Notes: generated by a model from the sequence alone, not told the origin. Positions 25,395-37,635 are shown, counted from the stretch's first letter. The stretch is 60,000 bases of DNA from Bolinopsis microptera (GCF_026151205.1 NC_087072.1:7614084-7674083), one strand, 5' to 3'. Translations and numbers: made by a program.

Positions 25395-25635
25395 TTTATC
25401 TATTGGGTTGGTTTATTCATTTTTCAAGGGTGTATATCCTTATAGCTAGACAATTACCATTGCTGAAACTACATGTATACTGCACTGTTCGAAACATTTT
25501 AATACAAATCCTTTCCATCCCCCTGGCCCTCAGTAATTTCGTAATATGTGTACGACCCCTAAGCCCCATTGACAAATTATAAAGGTTATTTAAACAATAT
25601 ATAATTATATATATAAATTCAATTAAATCTAGCTC

Positions 25636-25866
25636 CATGGGCTAGCACCTTCATACCTGTCAAACCTTGTCAAGTGCAATCCCAGTGGCGGCAGAGATGT
25701 GTCTCTTCATTGCCCTATAAACAGTCCATCAAGAGCCTTCTCTTCATCTGCTCCAAGATTATGGAACAACCTTCCTCAAGAAATCAGGAAATGTGTAAAC
25801 ATCAAGGACTTTAAGGGAAAACTGAAAGCTCATGATCTGTTTAGAAAGTCCTTTGATATGTACTGA
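25636..25866 (+). pseudogene. 3' remnant of a non-LTR reverse transcriptase
   Basis: One open frame ending in TGA reads HGLAPSYLSNLVKC near its start, then RAFSSSAPRLWNNLPQEIR, then KDFKGKLKAHDLF. This is the well-known C-terminal end of CR1/RTE-like reverse transcriptases found across animals. Everything upstream of about 25630 is unrelated, so this is a 5'-truncated copy, about 830 bp upstream of ALG3. Its former 3' untranslated region probably extends to around 26100. Confidence 0.85.
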
Positions 25867-26710
25867 GTAAATAATACATTACTAAAGAATTTTTTAAATC
25901 TTCATCCTATAGCAGGTCAATTTTACGCTTTAAATTAAATTATTCTAGGCTTCTAATTTTTCAGGATTTTCGGGCAACATCTTTTGGGTTGGCACCCAGG
26001 AGAAAGCTGCCTTATTCTTTGTATTTTGTCTCAAGTATTTTAGCATCTTATACCACTCTGTTTATTTCACCGTCTCTACTTGTATGTTGCCCAGATAATT
26101 TGACATGACTGTATTGGATTTTCACATATAAACTGTAACATCAGTTACTGTTCTGCAGTAAGCTTTTTTAATAATTTTCTATTGTATATTGAAGTATTCA
26201 GATTGTTTGTATATTTAGAATTCTATAGAAATTTTTATAGAAATTTTAATATTTTAGGAAATTTCATCTTTATTATCTTGTATATCATTTTGTTAGTCTG
26301 ATGAGTCTCATACATAGATCTCTTGTGGTCATCATCTATTTTTCATATGTTTCGTTAGAAAACCTGCTAACCTTTCTTGGATATCTTCTTGTTAGGTGTA
26401 TCTGCCTTATTTAGTCAGGATTTAACTTGCAGCTATAAACTTCCGTTTTTACTCCTGTCCAAGGCTAGATGCACGATCTCTACTGTCTTTTAGGTATCAT
26501 TTACAGCTGAGCATAAGGGTTAAATTAAAATTATTTAACCTTTTGGTGCTGTAGAAAATTTGTTTCACTTTGCATGATGGCTGATGCTTACACAGATAGT
26601 CGCCATTTTCCAATTTTTTGCTTTTGTTATGCTTCAAAACGAGGGTTTTGTGCACTTCAAGTAGCCTAAATAATCATTGGAGTAACAGCTCTAAATTTCC
26701 AGGTAAAGAG

Positions 26711-27892
26711 ATGGTCGTTCGATGGCTCCAAGATGTCGTGAACTTGGTTCAAAGACTATTGTTTGAACCATCTCAGATGTTGAAAGTAGGCTTTCTATGC
26801 CTTCTTGCTGAGTCATTCATTAATGTTCTAATCGTTGAGAAAGTGAAATATACTGAAATAGACTGGAAAGCGTACATGGACGAAGTTGAAGGGTTTATCA
26901 ATGGTACCTATGATTACACTCAGCTGAAAGGGGAAACTGGACCTCTTGTCTATCCATCTGGATTTGTGTATGTCTTCACTGGACTTTACTACATAACTAA
27001 CCAAGGAGCCAACATCAAACTTGCTCAGTATCTGTTTGGGGTGTTGTATCTTGTCTTCTATGGACTCATTGTCTTGATACTGAAGAAAACAGAAGCAGTT
27101 CCGCCTTTCGCATTGCTCTTCTTTACCTTTGCTTCCTATCGTGTCCATTCAATTTTTGCTCTGAGGCTATTCAACGACCCTGTGGCTATGCTCTTTCTCT
27201 ATTTGGCTATCTACTTTTTTATCCAAAAGAAGTGGTTCATTGGATGTGCTATATTCAGCTTTGCAGTTTCCATAAAAATGAATATCATGCTGTTTTCTCC
27301 TGGCTTGCTTTTCATACTCATGGTTGAAGAAGGATTCATACAAACATGCATCTACATATCTCTTTGTGGCACAATACAACTGCTGCTCGGCTTACCATTC
27401 TTATTGGAAAACCCATATGGCTACATAAAGATGTCATTTGACCTTGGAAGGCAGTTCTTCTTCAAATGGACTGTCAACTACAGATTCCTTCCTGAAAATG
27501 TGTTCCTGTCTAGGTACTTCCACATTTGCCTCCTTGCAGTTCACATCGGACTCCTCATTGCAGTCTTCATGCTGAGATGGAGAAAGCTAACCAAACCTCT
27601 GGATGCCAAATCCATCCTCCTTATCTTGTTCAGTAGTAATTTCATTGGAATTGCTTGTGCTAGATCACTTCATTACCAATTTTACATCTGGTACTACCAC
27701 ACCCTTCCTGCACTGTTTTTCTCTACAAAGCTCCCAGTTCCCCTTGTCATGCTGATGTTGGGATGTATTGAGCTCTGTTGGAACACGTACCCTTCAACTG
27801 TACTGAGTAGCTCAGTGCTCCAGATATGTCACCTGATTGGGGCAGTTGCATTGCTCCTGCCTCCAAGGACTGAAAAAAGAAAAATATCTTAG
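26711..27892 (+). CDS. ALG3: ALG3, dolichyl-P-Man mannosyltransferase (single exon)
   Basis: Polytopic ER enzyme that adds the first dolichol-phosphate-mannose-dependent alpha-1,3 mannose to Man5GlcNAc2-PP-dolichol in N-glycan precursor assembly. 393 residues (human about 438). Family signatures are all present: YTEIDWKAYMDEVEGFINGT and GPLVYPSGFVYVF near residues 45-80, HSIFALRLFNDPVAM near 150, SVKMNIMLFSPGL near 195, GLPFLLENPYGY near 235, FKWTVNYRFLPE near 260, SLHYQFYIWYYHTLP near 325 and WNTYPST near 360. The open frame extends upstream without an ATG, and the first in-frame ATG is 26711, which fits the family's N-terminus. No intron interrupts the frame. A splice-acceptor-like tract ending TTTCCAG lies 8 nt before the ATG. 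Confidence 0.95.
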   Translation: MVVRWLQDVVNLVQRLLFEPSQMLKVGFLCLLAESFINVLIVEKVKYTEIDWKAYMDEVEGFINGTYDYTQLKGETGPLVYPSGFVYVFTGLYYITNQGANIKLAQYLFGVLYLVFYGLIVLILKKTEAVPPFALLFFTFASYRVHSIFALRLFNDPVAMLFLYLAIYFFIQKKWFIGCAIFSFAVSIKMNIMLFSPGLLFILMVEEGFIQTCIYISLCGTIQLLLGLPFLLENPYGYIKMSFDLGRQFFFKWTVNYRFLPENVFLSRYFHICLLAVHIGLLIAVFMLRWRKLTKPLDAKSILLILFSSNFIGIACARSLHYQFYIWYYHTLPALFFSTKLPVPLVMLMLGCIELCWNTYPSTVLSSSVLQICHLIGAVALLLPPRTEKRKIS

Positions 27893-28564
27893 AATTAGAT
27901 CTTTAAATTTTGGTTTGTTAAAATTAATTAACAGTAATGGTAATAGCTTGATCTTCTCGATTGTTTGATTTCATTTGATTTCGTTGAATTTTTCAATTGC
28001 ATTGCAATGATATTTGCCAACGATTGATTAAGAAAATTATGTTTTGATATTTGTGCAGTTTTTCATTTGAAGGTTTTAGCATTACATAGCATGATGTTCT
28101 TTTTACGATTTACCTTAATAATTGTCAATTTGCTGTGATTCCTTTTAACAATCTTACCTAATTTTTAGAATTCAAGGTTGAAATTTGGGATTTTTTTTTC
28201 ATATTTATATTATATAGAGTTAGAACATAACACACAAATTTCATTTCACATGACATGTAATGATTATAACTATTTTTTCAAGATCAAGAATAGTATATAT
28301 TTTGTTCTTAAAACATTGCTATAATATGGAGTGGTAGTACTTTCTTGATTTTATCTCATTATCATCAATTTATTGTTGTTTTATTTCAAAATTCTTGTTT
28401 CCCAACTTTATAATGAACTAAGCACTTGATTGATAAGTGTTAATCTCATTAGTGCTTATATTAGGCCTGATAAGTTATTCTCCAAATAATTTAAAGTCAA
28501 TCGAATCTTGTACTAATTAATTCTCTAACATTGTTCCTAACACCCACACACACTGATAGGAAAT
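27893..28564. other. ALG3-IFT70 intergenic spacer
   Basis: AT-rich 3' and 5' untranslated or spacer sequence of 672 bp with no recognised gene. It ends with CACTGATAG|GAAAT directly before the IFT70 ATG, resembling a 3' splice site. Confidence 0.6.
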
Positions 28565-31500
28565 ATGGTGGTAATAGGGCGGATGCAAGAAGGGCAATAT
28601 ACCCAGACGATCTACACATACATAAAGCAGGCACAGTATGTAGAAGCTATAGACTGTCTCCTGCCAGAGTACGAGAATAACAACACTTCCAGAGCGGCTC
28701 TCTCTCTTCTGGGCTACTGTTACTACCAGATAGGAGACTTTGTCAGTGCTGCTGATTGTTACGGACAGCTTATACAGGTACAGAAAATCATGTTCATATG
28801 TTTATGTTATCTTGTGGCTATCAATATTAACATTTAACTGTCTCTCCTGTGTCTAAATATGGGCGCGATTTAAATCCTTTTCTTATCTTTCGTCGTGATA
28901 CGCTTCGTTTGTGTATAACTACGTAATAATTCATTGTAACACTTAACTTTCAATAATACACAATTTCGTTTCTATTAATATACCTAGCCTCACAAGTGAT
29001 CATACAGACTTAACAAAAACAGTACCCGCACGAAACACCTTTTCAAGCCTTTAAAATTAGACTCAGTATCTGACTTAAAACTTTTTCAGATATTCCCTGA
29101 ACACGAGCAGTACAAGATCTACTACGCTCAGTCCCTCCAGAAGAGCTGTCAGTATGAACCAGCAATGAAGGCTTCTTTTACAGTTGACAGCCCCACTTTG
29201 AAGGAGAAAGTAGTGAAACTTCAGGTAGGTTTGCTCTATCTTTTCAAGATACACATAGATATTAGATACTTAGGTAATAGGTATTCTTTTTGGTTCAAGC
29301 GTATATTTTTGACTCGCACCAGCCCTATTCAATTACTCGACACCATGGAGTTATAACACACAGTTTCCCCCAACTGCCCTTACCTTTGATTATCATGACC
29401 CCCTTCAGGCTGCTATCAAGTACGATGAGGATGACCTTCCCGGGGCTAAAAGTATGGTCGAGCAATGTGCTAGTGATGACCCTGATACTGAAAATAACTT
29501 AGGTTTGTACGGCTAACTTTAAAATTAGGTTGCATCTTATAATGAATGGCTGGTTTTGAAGATAATTTGTCTTGATTTCAAAGATTTTACATACTTTTAT
29601 TCCCTACGAAAGACATACAATATTATACTCCCCACTACAATCTACATAAAGTGCTTTATCTACCTCACTGAAGCAGAGTTTAAACTACTTTATATATTTA
29701 CTCAGGTTGTTTACTGGTAAAGGAGAAACGCTACGCTGAAGCTTGTAAGAAGTTTAACGCGGCAATGAATGTGAAGGGCTACCAACCTCATCTCTCTTAC
29801 AACATTGCACTCTGTCACTATTACATGAAACAGTACGCACTGGCACTCAAAAACATAGCTGATATCATTGAAAAGGGAATAAGGTAATTGCTAAAGCATC
29901 TTCAAACTTTAATGAGTCTCTTAACATCTGAATTATTCTGCCTCATTTCTAATTTCTATCTCACTTCCTTACTACTAATATATTATATATTATATACTAT
30001 TAACTATATCACCCTGTAACCACCTTGTTACCAGGGAACACCCCGAACTATCTGTTGGTATGCAAACTGAAGGTATAGATGTTAGAAGTGTAGGTAACTC
30101 TATGACGCTCCACGAGACTGCGTTGGTGGAAGCGTTCAACCTTAAAGCGGCTATAGAGTACCAGCTAAAGAACTTTGAGGGAGCGCAGGAGGCTCTGACT
30201 GACATGCCGCCCAGAAGTGAGGAGGAACTGGACTGTGTCACTCTGCATAATCAGGTGGATATAGAAGTGTTCTGATAACGATGTAACGGTTATATACTAT
30301 ATAGTAACTGACTTGATTTATTGAAAGTTATCATATTATTCATTTGGTGATTATATACTTTTGAATGTAATAATAATGAAAATTGACATAATATTATAAT
30401 CTTAAAACCATGCCCAATAATCTTGTTCCTCCAGGCTCTGATGAACATGGACAGTTCTCCCACGACAGGTTTTGAGAAACTGCAGTTCCTTTTACAACAG
30501 AACGAGTGTCCTCCTGAGACCTTTGGGAACCTGCTTCTCTTATACGTTAAACATCAGTACTTCGATCAGGCTGCTGATGTTATGGCAGAAAATACGCATC
30601 TCACTTTTAAGTAAGGGACAGATCTAGATGTATTTGTTTTTTTTTTGACTAAATGATTTCGGATTTAAATAATAAACTCTCTTATAAATGTAATGTTTGT
30701 ATGAGAGGCCTTGTATTTATCATCACAAAATAAATATAAATTCTTCTCCCAGGATGGATCCGTATCTTTATGAGTATCTAGACGCCATCATAGTGCAGCA
30801 GTCATCTCCAGAAGAGGCATTCAGACGATTTGACGACATAGCTAACCGACACACGGACAATCTGAGGAAGATAACAAAACTAGTTCAGGAATGCAGACAG
30901 AACAACGACGAGGATGCGGTAAAGAAAGCGGTTAACGAGTATGATGAGGCACTGGAGAAATATATTCCCGTTCTTATGGCGCAGGTAACTATGGGACTTG
31001 AAGTATTTCGTGGTTCATCTAAGACAAATATTTCCAGGAAACCTGAGTCAGCATTATAAGATCCCAAGATCTTGTATCTGCGCTATCTACTTGAGCCTCC
31101 CTAGTTTTATAATTCCGTAATTCAAGATGATCTCCTGAATTAAAGTAACATCATGTGTTCTGACAGGCTAAGATATACTGGGACAAGACGAACTACAACA
31201 TGGTGGAGAAGATATTCCGGAAGAGTGTAGAATTCTGTAACGAACACGACTCCTGGAAACTGAACGTGGCCCACGTGCTTTTCATGCAGGTAGCTGCTTG
31301 AGGGATTACTATCGCATTCTTCTAATTCCGAACATTTTTCTTAACTTTCCCCAGTACTCACATCCGCCGTCAATCACTCAGGAGAACAAGTACAAAGAAG
31401 CGATTGGTTTCTACGAGCCGATTGTAAAGAAACATTACGACAACATTCTTTCTGTCAGTGCGATTGTTCTTGCTAATCTGTGTGTCAGCTACATCATGAC

Positions 31501-33024
31501 AAGTCAGGTAAGTGACCACTAGTCATTAGTCACGTACTTAAGAATTCTGGAGCGAGAAAAACATGTACTCGAGGCCAAACAATGTATTGTATATTATTAT
31601 TCATTGTCGTGTGTTATCTTGGTGGATGTTCTATTTCGGACTACACGACAACTTGATATAATATGATTATATTTTGTCTTGTCGTCACTGTCAGATCTCC
31701 TGATTATCAAACCATAAGTATAACACTGTAATTAACCAGAACGAAGAAGCGGAAGATCTTATGAGGAAGATAGAGAAAGAAGAAGAACAGATGGGATACG
31801 AGGATCCTGAGAGGAAGATCTACCATCTCTGTATTGTGAACCTAGTTATTGGTACACTTTACTGCGCTAAAGGTATGTCATTCAGATCAACTATTGGACT
31901 GTTAAAAGTGCATTGGAAACTAGAGAAGGAGTAGCTAAGGATCCATTGGATCTATGCGATCTCCTCGGTCGACTCAGCCGAATGATAGGAAACTTAATTG
32001 AGGGTAAAATGAGCAGGGGTAATTGATAAAAGTTCAACAAACTTCCTAGGATACCCTTTCAGTGCATACTGTAAACATAGTACTATTACTATTACTATAT
32101 AGAAAGTTCCATCTTCTAAGTGCTAAGTGGATTTATACAAGCTAGCTGGAAATATTTAAACTAACGCTTTAACAGGTAACTTTGAGTTCGGTATTACGAG
32201 GGTCATAAAATCGATGGAGCCGTATTCTAAGAAATTGGGTATGGATACTTGGCACTACGCCAAACGTTGCTTCCTCGGACTCATCGAAAACTTAGCTAAA
32301 CACATGATCATGGTATGTATTTAAAATCTTAATTTATATTTCTACGATATTAAATATAATACTCTGAAAAATAGGCGTCCTAGCTTTATAATTGGTTTAT
32401 AATTGGTTTGTAATTTGTAATTAATTAAATACCCCAGGTGAGAGACGTGGTACTGCAGGACTGTATCCAGTTTCTTGAACACGCTGAACTGTACGGTAAA
32501 AACGTGGCCTGTAGAATCGCTCCTCCGCTCAGCTCCGCTACCATACATGAGGTATATTGTGAAGCTTTTCACGAGAAATTAACTGATGATTGCATTGGAT
32601 AAAATAAGAATAAAACTTACCCATACCACTTAAGTTACTAGTCTCGCGATTGAAATTGTTATTTGTGCCGTCACTGCCCATTCTTGATGATTTAAACAGC
32701 TATAGCCTTTAGGGTTTTAATACTATTTTAGGTTTTTAATACTATTTTATTTCGTTAAATCGAATTGTTAGCACAATGAAATCTTACACCTAATACCAAT
32801 ATCCGAATTTTCTAATGTGACCATATTTCTTATCTCGCAAACTATAAATATGAAGCAAATCGGTTTTATCTTCGAAAATTAGATTTTTTTGTTATTCCCA
32901 ACGTATTCAAATGTTTGTGGAAACTGGAGCACTAAACTTAATGTTAAAGTTACAGGGGAAGAATACTGTAACTTACGAAGCCCGGCTCATCAAGGGACTC
33001 CTACTGCTAGTTTGTGACTTGTAA
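28565..33024 (+). CDS. TTC30: IFT70/TTC30, intraflagellar transport TPR protein
   Basis: Tetratricopeptide-repeat subunit of the IFT-B complex needed for building cilia. Thirteen exons with consistent phases: 28565-28777, 29090-29224, 29409-29502, 29706-29883, 30035-30254, 30435-30610, 30753-30984, 31167-31289, 31382-31507, 31740-31872, 32176-32312, 32438-32551, 32956-33024; 649 residues (human about 665). Highly conserved stretches include LSLLGYCYYQ in exon 1, VEAFNLKAAIEYQLKNFE in exon 5, GFEKLQFLLQQN in exon 6, KKAVNEYDEALEKYIPVLM in exon 7, NKYKEAIGFYEPIVKKHYD in exon 9, KIYHLCIVNLVIGTLYCAK in exon 10 and GKNTVTYEARLIKGLL in exon 13. Vertebrate TTC30 genes are intronless, so this gene keeps a split form. 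An AATAAA signal lies at 33455-33460. Confidence 0.97.
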
Positions 33025-33454
33025 AGTTGTAAAACGCAAGGAAAGATCTTAAAAGGATAGCTCTAAGACCGTGGAGTGGGACATACACTAAATATATTAT
33101 TTATTTAAGTTAACCAGATGTCAGATAAATGAGTATTTTTAATTTTCAGAACACAATTCTACCCAAATTTAGATCATATTATAATAAGTGCACTATGATA
33201 TGCCCATTCTGTGCATTGTATTAAAACGACGCATGTCTCACCGTGTAGTGTATTATAAACATGTATATTGTATAATGTATATATTGTATAATGTATATGA
33301 AAGCTGTTGATTATTTAAGCACCTGTACAAATGTATTTTTTGTTTTGTCTATTCTCGTGTTTTACTCACTTTTTAAAGTCTATGTCCAATCGGTTACAGT
33401 TTAGTTTTTACTTGCAGTACCTCTGTGTGAGTATAGATGTTCAATACATTATCT

Positions 33455-33460
33455 AATAAA
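33455..33460 (+). terminator. Polyadenylation signal candidate for IFT70
   Basis: AATAAA 431 nt after the IFT70 stop and only 90 nt before the SGT1 start codon. Confidence 0.55.
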
Positions 33461-33550
33461 CAACGATTTTAACCGTTCTTTCAAGTGGAGTGTGGTAATT
33501 GATTCTCTTGAAAGTACAAAACTAAAAGTTTTGATAAATGTTATAGCAGT

Positions 33551-36500
33551 ATGGGGGTCAGGCACGAGTGGTTTCAGACGGAGCAGTACATAACAGTTAC
33601 CATATTTGCAAAAGGAGTTACTCAGGACCGACTTCAGGTAAGAGTGGTCCAAAATTCCCATGGTCGACAACCTACTCTCGAATATCTTTTTTGCAGGCGT
33701 ACAACTTTCTTATTGACTTGAACATAAATTGTTCGAGGGTATGATTCAATAATTGTGTTTTGTTGGTTGACACCATAGTTGAATTATAATATAATAATTC
33801 CTTCGGCTCTTCGGGCTCCGCTTGATAATTCCCGACAGCTTGCTGGAGGGAATTTGCGGCCCGAAGAACCGGAGGTATTATGTATTATAATATTTTCCGG
33901 TTCCGAATTGGAAGGGGTGTAATCCGATACGTGCGCATGATACAATATAGTGTCTAATATATAGAACGCCAGTGTTATTTGTTTTACAACTTGCCGCCAG
34001 CCAGTCTGAGGTCTATAATGATAATACCTTGGCTTCCCTTGCGGGATATATCGGCAAATTATCAGCTCTCAGTGTCCGAGACTTTTAGTGGATATAATTC
34101 CCGGAAGGTATTATAAAATATAATTTGCAGATAGTAATTGGTAAGCAGAATCTGAGTGTAATAGTGAAGATAGACGATCACGCAGAGTACACAATAGATA
34201 CCATCTTACAGCACCCTATAGATCCTGATACCTCTTCCCATAAAATATTCAAAACAAAGGTTAGCCCCGATCAGAAGAGAATGCGGAAACGTAGTGTTCT
34301 AATTTGTCGTCTTTTTGATTTACCCCTTTTAGTATAATATATAGTATAATATGTAGTATAATATAAGTTTCAAGATTAAACTTTAAATATTGTTAAATGT
34401 CAAATATATAAGCAGAATATTTTTAACATATTTAATCATGTTTTTTTAACATATTTTTAGCATATTATTAATGCACTCTTCCACAGGTAGAGATAAGGTT
34501 ATGTAAAGCAACAGGTGTGCGGTGGGACTCTCTAGAACACAAAGAACAGACGGATGCTAATAGCGGAAGAGCCTACCCAACCTCAAACCGTCGTGATCCC
34601 GTCGATTGGGATAGAGTAGAAGCAGAGGTAATGACTAATGAAGCCCAATTATTGTATTTTATGGTATCTTATAAATCTTGAATAGTTTTGGTATTCACTA
34701 AACTGAAACTATCCGTTCTCTGTTATTCAGTTTCCGAGTTATCAGTTATGTTGTTGGATTGATTATCAATGAAATATCAATACTTGCATAAAATCATCCT
34801 GCCATGAGAAGTTTTCATTTTTAGATTAAGTGGAGTTATAATACAAGACAACTTTTATTTAGTGAAGATTTGAATATTATAATAATCAGAAATAAATAAT
34901 AGGCGATGAAATTCACACGCCACTGAAACTAACTGCTATATATTTAGTAAATATTATTTAACAAATAGGGTAAGATCACCACAAAATCTTGACAAATTTG
35001 GAACAATATTTTGAAACCAAGGCTGAACTCAGGCACGTTAAAAACTGGTCACTGTAGATATTTTAAACCCCGTTCTTAAATCATACAATATTGATCATAC
35101 CCAATACATAAAACAGTGCCTATTCTTTGACTATTTTCTCAAGAACGGCTGTGCTTGCCTCAAGTTCAGGGATAGACTTTTTACACCTGTTTGTGTCCAG
35201 AACTAAACGTTGGAGAAGCAAATCTTTCTCGAAGAGTTCCTTCCTGGAAGATTCCCTGATATTGATACAGTTAGCGTTCAGTTTCAGGAACTGTTCTTTT
35301 GCAGCCTGAACTTTCTTTTCCCAGGTCTTCTTCTGGAAATTTACTTTAGCAAGAATATTGTCTAATTTGGTCATCTCAGTTTCATAGATCTTCTTGACCT
35401 CTTCTCTCTCGTTTTTGTTGTGTTCCACCTCCTTTTCAAGTTCTTCGATCTGAAGTTTATGTATTTCAACTGGGTCACATTTCTTTTCAATGTTTACTTT
35501 CTTGGTGCAGAGTTTAGCTTCCTGGAACTGCAGCTTCTGCTTGGCACGTCTCTGACTGTCGTATTCTTCTTCTTGTTTCTTCTTCTTCTCCTCATGATCT
35601 AGTTTAAGACTTGCTACGTTGCTTTCTATGTTTTTGTTCTTTGCGGTGAGAGCTGCGCTTTCCTCCTTCAAAGACTCCAGGTCCAGTTGTAGCCTCTCGA
35701 TCTCAGCCACAGCTATTCGTTTGTCCTCGATAGTCTTGGTTCTGGTATCCTCGGTTTCTCGGTCGATAGCTCTCTTCTGAAGTCTGAGCTCTTCGTGGGT
35801 TGCTTTCAGTTGGTCCAGTTCAGTAGACATGTTGTTGTTTTGAAATTGGTTCCTAAAGAGTTGAGGAGTTAGTTTGAATTAACTAAAATAAAGTTGAGTA
35901 CCTAAAAATAAATTGATCACTTTAAGTTTCTTATACAAATAAGAAAACATGACGATTGCAAACAGCCTTGTAAAGAACGAAAATAGAGTTTTTGTGACAG
36001 TTGTGACAAGTTATGTGACAGAGCTGTGACAAGACTGAACTGAATATGGTGCTAGACGCGAGTTTCTTACCGGAGTTTTTATACTTGCCACTATTAATTG
36101 AGCAGCTATCATTCCACCAATCATATCGTCTAACTTCTCATCTGTAATTAACTTTTAATTAAGATAGAAACATAACTTTTCACTCTCAATTAAGTTCATT
36201 GATAAGTACCTGCTGATAATCCCGGGCATAATTGAATTAAATCTCTGATATATGAATCTTCTGTTATTTAATTTACTATTGATGCTCTATGATATATATG
36301 TCTCAATTAATTAGAACCTGATTAATGATTATTGTCCCGGATAATATTAGATCAGGATATTTGAACCTTTTACAAAATTGTCAATCAATTAAAATTGCTC
36401 TTCTGTTATTTAATTACTGATATGGATGCTTTATGTTAATTGATTTCTTATTTGAAATCCGTGATTTATTATTTGAATACCGCGATAAGATCCCAAACGG

Positions 36501-37635
36501 AAATGAACTTTAAGATAGGCAATTTGTCTGCTCATTACTGTGGCAATCAGGGTCAGAGGTATTTTTATGTTAATTATTATTTTAGTAACTAACGACTTAC
36601 CAACTCCAATCATTGTACATTCTGTACACGTGATGTCATTATTTCCTGTTCTCTATTCAGGACTAGTCAGTCCTCTCCATCATAATTCATAACTTTATAC
36701 ATCCCATATTTCAAGTGGTCGAAATTTTGATTTGCAGGGTGCCATTCTATTGGGGGATTATACTTTAATTGTTATTAATTAGTGTAGGACGAAGGTATCA
36801 TTAATTATGAATCCATATTATAAATAAGGTATAATATTGTAGTTATATAATCAAGAGGCTTACATATGAACATATTGACATGGGTGTAGAGTTGAGCATG
36901 TACGGAACCTAGTAGTTTCAGTTCCTTGTTTAACTTGCCGTACAGCAATTCAAGGACATTCACTACTTTAGCCCGGCGAGGCACATAGTCTCAAAAATGT
37001 TCTGCCTGGCTGAATTGATGCTCAATAGATCCTCATTCTATGTCTCCATTCTGCAATGTAGTTACATTAAATCATCGTTATCAGTTCTGGTTGTTTTTGT
37101 ATTCTGAAATTACGAAATTTAATAAACCACTATTTGTGTCCAACCTAAGATCAGACTGTTATTACAGGTATTATTAGCTTTAAAATGTTATCTCATCCAT
37201 TCTACCCTCTTTACAGTGGTGTTCCATCGTAGCATAATAACTTAACCTCTTTACCTCAGGTCGAGAAACAGGATGCAGAAGAGAAGAAGGAGGGAGATGC
37301 CGCTCTTAACAACCTTTTCCAGAAAATATACGCGGACGGTAACGAGGATACTCGACGAGCGATGATCAAATCTTTCCAGGTGTGTTCTGATGTACAGTTA
37401 ATACAATATGTGATTTAATTGTGCTTGCTTGCTTTGTAACTACGTAAAGATCCATTTTACTTGAACTCACTTATTTACACAGTTCATTTAAATGTCTGGA
37501 TAATAACTGATGAGATCGTCACTGTTTCAGGAATCAGGAGGCACTGTTTTGAGCACAAACTGGAATGATATTGGAGCTAAACAAGTAGAAGTGAAACCTC
37601 CTGATGGGATGGAATACAAGAGTTGGAGTGAATGA
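33551..37635 (+). CDS. SUGT1: SGT1/SUGT1 co-chaperone, CS plus SGS domains
   Basis: Adaptor linking HSP90 to SCF-ligase and kinetochore clients. Exons 33551-33637, 34131-34259, 34487-34627, 37260-37379 and 37531-37635, all in phase 0; 193 residues. The CS domain opens with [19 protein letters not shown] and continues through exon 3 ([17 protein letters not shown]). The SGS domain has [20 protein letters not shown] in exon 4, and exon 5 ends [15 protein letters not shown]...[10 protein letters not shown]. The N-terminal TPR domain of vertebrate and plant SGT1 is absent. Only 90 bp separate the ATG from the upstream polyadenylation signal, leaving little room for missing exons. The ATG choice rests on this and on the CS start; a TATAG acceptor-like site lies 4 nt upstream of the ATG. 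The 2.6-kb third intron contains an antisense gene. Confidence 0.93.
33782..34125. mobile_element. MITE-like inverted-repeat element in SGT1 intron 1
   Basis: The ends AATTATAATATAATAATTCC (33782) and GGAAGGTATTATAAAATA (from 34103) are imperfect inverted repeats of about 25 bp. Within it, 33782-33845 and 33850-33905 form a second, internal foldback (CTTCGGCTCTTCGGG against CCCGAAGAACCGGAG). No coding capacity. The right end stops about 5 bp before SGT1 exon 2, so the element supplies most of the sequence just upstream of that splice acceptor. Target-site duplication not determined. Confidence 0.55.
35120..35830 (-). CDS. Coiled-coil protein gene nested in SGT1 intron 3
   Basis: 236 codons from a true ATG to a stop in a single open frame, antisense to SGT1 and wholly inside its third intron. 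The product is almost entirely helical and charged (rich in Glu, Lys, Leu, Gln), with heptad-like spacing throughout, for example [15 protein letters not shown] near residue 43 and [20 protein letters not shown] near 123. No signal peptide or membrane segment. I do not recognise the family; CCDC-type ciliary or cytoskeletal proteins look like this, but so do many others. A pyrimidine tract ending CTCTTTAG lies 22 nt before the ATG and could be a 3' splice site in the 5' untranslated region. No clear AATAAA was seen downstream. Confidence 0.65.
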   Translation of the reverse strand: MSTELDQLKATHEELRLQKRAIDRETEDTRTKTIEDKRIAVAEIERLQLDLESLKEESAALTAKNKNIESNVASLKLDHEEKKKKQEEEYDSQRRAKQKLQFQEAKLCTKKVNIEKKCDPVEIHKLQIEELEKEVEHNKNEREEVKKIYETEMTKLDNILAKVNFQKKTWEKKVQAAKEQFLKLNANCINIRESSRKELFEKDLLLQRLVLDTNRCKKSIPELEASTAVLEKIVKE

